DNA of 64,000 nucleotides from Paraburkholderia nodosa. GTDB lineage: Bacteria > Pseudomonadota > Gammaproteobacteria > Burkholderiales > Burkholderiaceae. This document shows, piece by piece, positions 59,901-64,000 of this stretch (its first letter is position 1; each line of letters begins with the position of its first letter). The stretch lies in contig NZ_MCNV01000018.1 in assembly GCF_001718195.1 (NCBI RefSeq), positions 98,150 to 162,149 on the forward strand, written 5' to 3'. Both the position numbers and the translations under genes were made by a program. The notes below the pieces were generated by a model. The model was not told where the DNA came from. It was given only the letters and a program-made list of their open reading frames with translations, and did no database searches.

Positions 59901-61745
59901 GAAATCGTGGACCCAAGCAGGCGCGCAAGAAGGCGCCTCGATCACATAGGGCCGCTCTTCATCCACACGCACGCCGAGGTGTTCCAGCATCGGCAGGCTG
60001 CGCGAGAGCGCGATCGCTTCGCCCGTGCAATAAACCTTGAAGCGGAACGTACGTGGGCCCGCCTCGATAGGCCGGTACAGATTCATCGCGATGCGCTGCG
60101 TTCCCTGCACGCGCTCGATCAGCTCGATATCGCGTACCGCCGTGCGCGCCGGATAATCGTCGCGATAGCCCGGCGGGAACGAATCGGCGTAGCGATGCAA
60201 GAGACTCGTGCCCTGCTCTTCGCCGAATGCGTCGAGCAACGCATCGGCCAGATCGTCCTGCCAGCGGCGCGTGACCTGCACGAGCCGCGCTTCGAGTTCG
60301 TGCGTGTCGACTTCGGGCATCGAGCCGGGTTCGGCGTGCACGACGAAATGAATCCGTGCGATTGCCGACTCCGAAAGCAGCGGCGTGAACTCCACGGAAA
60401 CGCCGTTGAAGGCGTCCACGAGCAGGTTTGCAATCCGCCGCCGCAGATCGGTGTTGTACTTGTCGCGCGAGACGTATACGAGGCAGGAAACGAAGCGGTT
60501 GAAGCGGTCGCGCCGCACGAATAGCCGCGTGCGCTGGTGTTCCTGCAAGCGCAGCACACCGAGCGCGATGTCGAAAAGCTCGTCTTCGCTCGCCTGCAGC
60601 AGTTCATCCCGCGGATAGGTTTCCAGCACCGTCACCAGCGATTTGCCCAGATGGCCTTTCGGCAGAAAGCCCGCGCGCTGCACGATATTCGCGCATTTGC
60701 GCCGCACGATCGGGATTTCGGCGGTGGAGACCATATAGGCGGTCGAGGTGTAGAGGCCGACGAAGCGGCGCTCGCCGCACACCTTGCCATCCGCGCCGAC
60801 TAGCTTCACCCCAACGTAGTCCAGATAGCCTGGCCGGTGTACGGTGGCGCGCGAGTTCGCTTTCGTCAGGAAAATGGGCCATGCGCCGCTGATGATGTCG
60901 ACGGCCGCGGGCGGCAACGGCGTGATGTCCGGCGTGCCCGGCGCGCGCAGCGATTCGCGCAGAATGCCGAGGCCCGAGCCTTCCACGCCACGCAGGGCGT
61001 AGCCGCCGTCATGCGCGACCAGCGCGTAATCGCGCTGGCCGAGGAAAGTGAAATGGTCGGCCACCATCCAATCGAGAAACGCGCGCGCTTCGATGTCCTC
61101 TGCGCTCGTTTCGCGCGCTTTCATCGTCTTGATGGTGGTGCGCGCGGCCTCGAGCAGGTTCGGCCAATCTTCTACCGACGCCCGCACGTCGCCAAGCACC
61201 TTGGCGATGTCGCTGCGCAGTTCGTCGAGCTTTGCTGCATCGCCGCAGCGGTCTACTTCGAAATGGATGAACGAGGCGAGTTGTGATTGCCCGTCGCCGG
61301 CGCTAGCACCGCCTTCGTCTACTCGCTCGATCGTCCCGTCCTTGCCGCGCCAGATCCGGAATACGGGGTGCAGCGCGGAATGCAGCGCGAGCCCCAGACG
61401 GTTGACGGCCATGGAAACCGAATCGACGAGAAATGGCATGTCGTCGTTCACGATTTCGATGACCGTATGGTCCGAATGCCAACCGTGCTGTTCGAGGATC
61501 GGGTTGTAGACCTGCATGCGCTCGCTGCCCGGTACAAAGCGCTGCGCGGTTCGCCAGTGCGCCATGGCGGCGCCGTAGAGGTCGGCGATGCTGCGGCTGC
61601 GCAGATCCTCCGCGTCGGCGAAATCGTAGTAGTGCCGCAGGAAAGGCTCGACGGTCTGGAACGTCGGCTCGGGCAAGCGCGCCCGCGCAAATTCCATGAC
61701 GTCGGAGAGCAGATGGGCGACGAATTCTTCGTTCCTCGCTAGCAT
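56904..61745 (-). CDS. gdhB: NAD-specific glutamate dehydrogenase, large (GDH-180 type)
   Basis: A 1613-residue enzyme, standard for the large NAD-GDH family. The N-terminal ACT-containing regulatory region (FLVDSVSMAVNRLGLALHSALHPVFRIWR, DHFTFLGQRDYAL) precedes the catalytic core: RGGRVARGGLRWSDRREDFRTEVLGLMKAQMVKNVVIVPVGSKGGFVVK, with the glutamate/NAD-binding GVGDMSGDVFGNGMLLS and the GGIGTYVKSA block. It deaminates glutamate to 2-oxoglutarate with NAD. AAGGAG lies seven bases before the ATG at 61745. It converges on the FtsH-like gene, 31 bp away, and stands as a single-gene unit. Confidence 0.95.
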   Translation of the reverse strand: MLARNEEFVAHLLSDVMEFARARLPEPTFQTVEPFLRHYYDFADAEDLRSRSIADLYGAAMAHWRTAQRFVPGSERMQVYNPILEQHGWHSDHTVIEIVNDDMPFLVDSVSMAVNRLGLALHSALHPVFRIWRGKDGTIERVDEGGASAGDGQSQLASFIHFEVDRCGDAAKLDELRSDIAKVLGDVRASVEDWPNLLEAARTTIKTMKARETSAEDIEARAFLDWMVADHFTFLGQRDYALVAHDGGYALRGVEGSGLGILRESLRAPGTPDITPLPPAAVDIISGAWPIFLTKANSRATVHRPGYLDYVGVKLVGADGKVCGERRFVGLYTSTAYMVSTAEIPIVRRKCANIVQRAGFLPKGHLGKSLVTVLETYPRDELLQASEDELFDIALGVLRLQEHQRTRLFVRRDRFNRFVSCLVYVSRDKYNTDLRRRIANLLVDAFNGVSVEFTPLLSESAIARIHFVVHAEPGSMPEVDTHELEARLVQVTRRWQDDLADALLDAFGEEQGTSLLHRYADSFPPGYRDDYPARTAVRDIELIERVQGTQRIAMNLYRPIEAGPRTFRFKVYCTGEAIALSRSLPMLEHLGVRVDEERPYVIEAPSCAPAWVHDFGLELADDAEFDIERVKGLFEDAFESVWNARIENDDFNRLVLRAYLSAREVTILRAYAKYLRQVGSTFSDAYIERALTGNPAIARQFVELFVLRFDPRDSQAREERTALMLKAIDSALDQVPNLDEDRILRQFLGVINATVRTNYFRREANGAERPSLSFKFDPSKVPGLPEPKPMFEIWVYSPRVEGVHLRGGRVARGGLRWSDRREDFRTEVLGLMKAQMVKNVVIVPVGSKGGFVVKNPPPASDREAWMREGVACYQTFLRGLLDLTDNLVNNAIVPPPDVVRHDPDDPYLVVAADKGTATFSDYANAISAEYGFWLDDAFASGGSVGYDHKKMAITARGAWESVKRHFREMGVDTQATDFTVVGVGDMSGDVFGNGMLLSPHIKLVAAFDHRHIFLDPNPDPAVSLAERARLFALERSSWADYDPATISAGGGVFARTMKTIPLSAAVRTALGIEAAALSPTELIRAILLAKVDLLYNGGIGTYVKSARETNAQVGDKANDAVRVNGSELRCKVVGEGGNLGVTQLGRIEFAQHGGHINTDAIDNSAGVDCSDHEVNIKILLGLVVADGEMTTKQRNALLAEMTDEVGLLVLSDNYYQTQALSIAGRYAVELLDAESRLMRWLERAGRLNRHIEFLPTDDEIAERQAAKLGLTSPERAVLLAYSKMWLYDALLDSSVPEDPLVADLLIDYFPQPLQQRFSEPMHRHPLRREILATHLTNALVNRVGCAFVHRLMEETDAQPGEIVRACIMARDVFGLNDIWRAIDALDNRVPDDVQARMFVDIARLLERAALWFLRHLQAGSVDNDGVSTLLARCRDAAQRLAPQLPTLLPDPDLEALSARQGELVKAGVENALALRVASGDISVALLDIADVAAACDRPLERVAAAYFALGTRLNYSWIGERAATLPTPTHWDTMARAAALAEVAHLKRALTTSVLAQGSETADAQTLVDAWCAQHEAALERYGQLLTELRASSGVSLSVLLVIVRAMAALERT

Positions 61746-61793
61746 GACGAACTCCTTGGCGGATAGTCATCGACTGCATCGGCGGTTCAGTCA

Positions 61794-62258
61794 TTATGCA
61801 CCGGCAAGGTGATCGAACGATGAATGCGTGCGCACGCGCTGTCTCACGGCGAGGCGCTGCACTGCAATGCGGACGGTGGCGCAGAACTTGCTGACTGCGA
61901 ATGCCCGGTTCAACGCGCTTATATCGCGCTCGACGAGATGTTCGCTCGTGAGTGCAATGCCCTGCCCCGCAATGGTGACATCGATGGCGAGCGACGATTG
62001 ACTGAAGTGCGGCCCTTTCAGCTCGCCCACATCATTTGTGCAACCGAGGGCGTTGAAATATTCCGGCCACAGATCATGACAGTCGTGGAGCAGCACATAG
62101 TTTTGCAGGTCCGAGATCGTGTGCACCGGGTGATCGGGCTTGAGCAGTTGCGGGCTGGCTACGCCGAATACCTGCAGCGGAAATAGCGGGTCGCTGACGA
62201 GGCCTTTCGCGAACGGCGGCTTGCCGAGCCGCACCGCGATATCCACGCCATCGGACCT
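61794..62258 (-). pseudogene. LysR substrate-binding domain remnant
   Basis: About 130 residues of a GcvA-like LysR effector domain: SDGVDIAVRLGKPPFAKGLVSDPLFPLQVFGVASPQLL, NYVLLHDCHDLWPEYF and VTIAGQGIALTSEHLVERDI. The N-terminal half, with the helix-turn-helix, is absent. After AFAVS the family match moves to another frame (CSAAPRRETARAHAFI), so the C-terminus is shifted too. It lies between the glutamate dehydrogenase and SDR genes; the missing half was probably lost by deletion. Confidence 0.7.
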
Positions 62259-62386
62259 GAAGAATTTTATTGTCAGACTATAAGAAACATCATTCGACAA
62301 TCCAATCATAACGCCATACAGTTTCTGGACGATTTCCCATACGGCGCAGTTCTGACGCGCTGAATCCAATTCAAGGAGAGAGCACG

Positions 62387-63091
62387 ATGGCAGTAGAAAA
62401 AGTCGCACTCGTCACGGCGGCCGGCAAGGGTATGGGCGCGGCGATCGCGCGCGAACTGGCAGCCAGCGGCTACCGTCTGGCCTTGATGTCACCCTCCGGC
62501 AGTGCGGCCGAACTGGCGAGAGAGCTTGGCGGATTCGGCTTTACCGGCTCGGTGACCGAGCCGGACTGTATCGACCGGTTCGTCCGCGAAACGCTCGAAA
62601 AATATGGCCGCATCGACGCTGTGGTGAACAACACGGGGCATCCGCCGAAGGGGGATCTGCTTTCTGTTGCAGACGAACAGTGGCACCTCGGGCTCGATCT
62701 CATCCTGCTCAACGTCGTTCGCGTGTTGCGTCGCGTGACCCCTGCGTTTCTCGAGCAACGCGGCGGCGCGGTGGTGAATATCTCGAGCTTCGCCGCCGAT
62801 GCGCCCGAGCAGGCCATGCCCGTTTCTTCCGCGCTGCGCGCCGCGTTGAGTTCGTTCACGCGCCTTTATGCCGACCGCTACGCGAAGGACAATATTCGAA
62901 TCAACTCCGTGCTGCCGGGGTTTATCGACAGCTGGCCCGAAACGCCCGAGATTGTTGCCCGCATTCCGGTTGGCCGATTCGGGAAGACACAGGAGATCGC
63001 ACAAACGGTCGCGTTCCTGTTGTCGGATGCCGCGGGGTACATCACGGGGCAAAACATCCGTGTCGACGGCGGCATCGTGCGTGCTCTGTAG
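62387..63091 (+). CDS. SDR-family protein lacking canonical catalytic Tyr and Lys
   Basis: A 234-residue SDR-fold protein. The dinucleotide-binding site (VTAAGKGMGAAIARELA), NNTG and NISSFAA are kept, and it ends YITGQNIRVDGGIVRAL. At the active site, where the family has Tyr-x3-Lys, it reads S147-SAL-R151 (PVSSALRAALSSF), so both Tyr and Lys are replaced. Normal SDR redox chemistry would therefore be missing or different. AAGGAGAGAGCACG precedes the ATG. It is followed after 10 bp by a PNPOx-family gene, so the two likely work together. Confidence 0.88.
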   Translation: MAVEKVALVTAAGKGMGAAIARELAASGYRLALMSPSGSAAELARELGGFGFTGSVTEPDCIDRFVRETLEKYGRIDAVVNNTGHPPKGDLLSVADEQWHLGLDLILLNVVRVLRRVTPAFLEQRGGAVVNISSFAADAPEQAMPVSSALRAALSSFTRLYADRYAKDNIRINSVLPGFIDSWPETPEIVARIPVGRFGKTQEIAQTVAFLLSDAAGYITGQNIRVDGGIVRAL

Positions 63092-63101
63092 CGCGGCAGA
63101 T

Positions 63102-63680
63102 ATGGATCAGATCGTCGACGAGGTCTGGGCACGCCTGAACGCGGGCGCAAACGCGGGCAATGAGCGCTCGCCCTTCACGATGCTGCAGGTCGCGACGATT
63201 GCGCTGGACGGTGCGCCTGCCGTGCGGACGGTCGTGTTGCGCCGTGTCTCTCGCGAGCGGCGCTCAGTCATGTTTCATACCGACGTGCGGTCTACAAAGG
63301 TGTCTGAATTGCGGCGCGACCGGCGCGTATCGCTCGTCGGCTGCGATCTCGACGGCGGCATCCAGATAAGGCTGCACGGCGTTGCGAGAATCGTCGAGAC
63401 GCCCTCGGATACGAGAGCTGTCTGGGACTCGAGCAGACCTCGGACGTTGATCGTCTATCGCACGCCGCTTGCGCCCGCGACACCGGTTGCGTCTCCCGCC
63501 GAAGCGCATGCAACGACGCTCGCCGAGGATCCCAACTCATCGGCGGGATTCGAAAACTTCTGTCTGATTGATGTGACCGTATCGAGCATTGACTACCTCG
63601 ATCTGAATCCCGCAGGGCATAGGCGCGCCAGTCTGGTGTTTGAAGAAGGGGAATGGCGCGGAACCTGGCTGGCGCCTTGA
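63102..63680 (+). CDS. Pyridoxamine 5'-phosphate oxidase-family flavoprotein
   Basis: A 192-residue FMN-binding split-barrel protein: FTMLQVATIALDGAPAVRTVVLRRVSRERRSVMFHTDVRSTKVSELRRDRRVSL matches the FMN-binding half of PNPOx-like proteins, and the C-terminus reads FCLIDVTVSSIDYLDLNPAGHRRASLVF. The family includes true PdxH and many FMN reductases, so the name is a family name only. It starts 10 bp after the SDR stop and has no strong ribosome site. It is probably translated with the SDR. Confidence 0.88.
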   Translation: MDQIVDEVWARLNAGANAGNERSPFTMLQVATIALDGAPAVRTVVLRRVSRERRSVMFHTDVRSTKVSELRRDRRVSLVGCDLDGGIQIRLHGVARIVETPSDTRAVWDSSRPRTLIVYRTPLAPATPVASPAEAHATTLAEDPNSSAGFENFCLIDVTVSSIDYLDLNPAGHRRASLVFEEGEWRGTWLAP

Positions 63681-63713
63681 ATTGACGAGCTGCGATTTTA
63701 ATGCGCCCAAACG

Positions 63714-63753
63714 CCAGAACCCCGGTTCTCTTTCGGAGACACCGGGGTTCTGG
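63714..63753 (-). terminator. Terminator hairpin of the rrn operon
   Basis: CCAGAACCCCGG (63714-63725) and CCGGGGTTCTGG (63742-63753) form a perfect 12-bp stem with a 16-base loop, just past the 3' end of 5S rRNA in the direction of its transcription. On the minus strand it is followed by CGTTTGGGC, a short T-run. It also lies after the converging PNPOx-family gene and may serve both. Confidence 0.8.
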
Positions 63754-63770
63754 ACGTTACAGCATAAGGA

Positions 63771-63885
63771 GCCTGACGATTACCTACTTTCACACGGGCA
63801 ATCCGCACTATCATCGGCGTGGAGCTGTTTCACGGTCCTGTTCGGGATGGGAAGGGGTGGGACCAGCTCGCTATGGTCATCAGGC
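63771..63885 (-). rRNA. rrf: 5S ribosomal RNA
   Basis: Read on the minus strand the 115-nt segment begins GCCTGATGACCATAGCGAGC, contains CCCATCCCGAACAGGACCG and ends GTAGGTAATCGTCAGGC, whose ends pair as helix I. This is the standard betaproteobacterial 5S rRNA. The 23S gene should lie beyond the right edge of the window. Confidence 0.96.
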
Positions 63886-64000
63886 TTGACGGGTTGCTGC
63901 GTCGCGCTTTGTGTTCGCGCCACAGCCAATCGGGAAGAAGCGTAAAGAGGGTGATGCTGAATTGGGGTTGTGTTGTTTCAGGCACAACACACATAGTGTG
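63886..64000 (-). other. 23S-5S spacer (rrn operon)
   Basis: The remaining 115 bases upstream of 5S contain no 23S sequence that I recognise and no tRNA. AACACAA repeats occur near 63970-63990 (TGTTGTTTCAGGCACAACA can form a short hairpin, as in rRNA processing stems). The operon continues past the edge. Confidence 0.6.

Noticed and set aside
63771..64000. CRISPR array or tRNA near the right edge
   Set aside because: The structured repeat-like sequence is 5S rRNA and its terminator; no repeat-spacer pattern or cloverleaf is present here or elsewhere in the window.

Overview
The window reads as chromosomal DNA of a Burkholderia-type betaproteobacterium (Paraburkholderia, Caballeronia or close kin). 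The grounds are the high GC, the many LysR, TetR and IclR-era style accessory regulators, several trimeric porins opening with the 'SSxTLYGxxD' motif after the signal peptide, a DUF3138-type protein, a 1613-residue NAD-glutamate dehydrogenase, and an rrn operon entering from the right edge. No insertion sequence, phage, CRISPR array or tRNA was recognised. Most of the window is a series of self-contained catabolic cassettes, each with its own regulator, transporter and porin.

Layout. 0-2.5 kb: end of a LysR gene, then a divergent SDR/TetR pair. 2.5-16.4 kb: an eleven-gene leftward run controlled, probably, by the divergent TetR at 15693. It holds a DUF35 protein, an SCP2-type thiolase, a molybdenum hydroxylase (separate FAD subunit plus a fused FeS-Mo subunit), a CaiB-type CoA-transferase, a fused crotonase/enol-lactonase-like protein, CoxG, an MFS carrier, a porin, a BON protein and an XdhC maturation factor. 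This looks like a CoA-dependent route for an (aromatic or heteroaromatic) acid; its substrate is not known to me. 16.4-21.3 kb: LysR, a HAD protein, a DSD1-type D-serine dehydratase-like enzyme overlapping a RidA protein, and a chemoreceptor. 21.4-27.1 kb: a decayed aldose epimerase and a complete YtfQRT-YjfF-type sugar ABC transporter. 27.8-35.5 kb: a polyol (probably xylitol, arabitol or sorbitol) cassette of ABC transporter, polyol dehydrogenase and xylulokinase, whose AraC regulator is split by a frameshift. 35.6-40.5 kb: LacI, FHS symporter, ADP-ribosylglycohydrolase-family enzyme and porin, with a perfect 14-bp LacI-type operator. 40.7-46.4 kb: LysR, agmatinase family, polyamine-binding protein, DUF3138 protein, metallo-hydrolase.

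46.6-52.9 kb: a Rieske ring-hydroxylating oxygenase operon with two alpha subunits around one reductase, a frameshifted beta subunit, and at its head a mosaic of three truncated genes (acyl-CoA ligase, MFS carrier, V4R domain), facing a MarR regulator. 53.3-63.7 kb: a TAXI substrate-binding protein, an FtsH-like membrane protease with a changed pore loop, NAD-glutamate dehydrogenase, a LysR remnant, an SDR lacking the catalytic Tyr and Lys, and a PNPOx-family flavoprotein. 63.7-64 kb: terminator and 5S rRNA of a leftward rrn operon.

The strongest candidates for something undescribed are the Mo-hydroxylase/CoA operon with its crotonase-lactonase fusion (2.5-15.5 kb) and the LacI-controlled porin/FHS/ADP-ribosylglycohydrolase module (35.6-40.5 kb). 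Functions were assigned from protein motifs and gene context only; no database search was possible.
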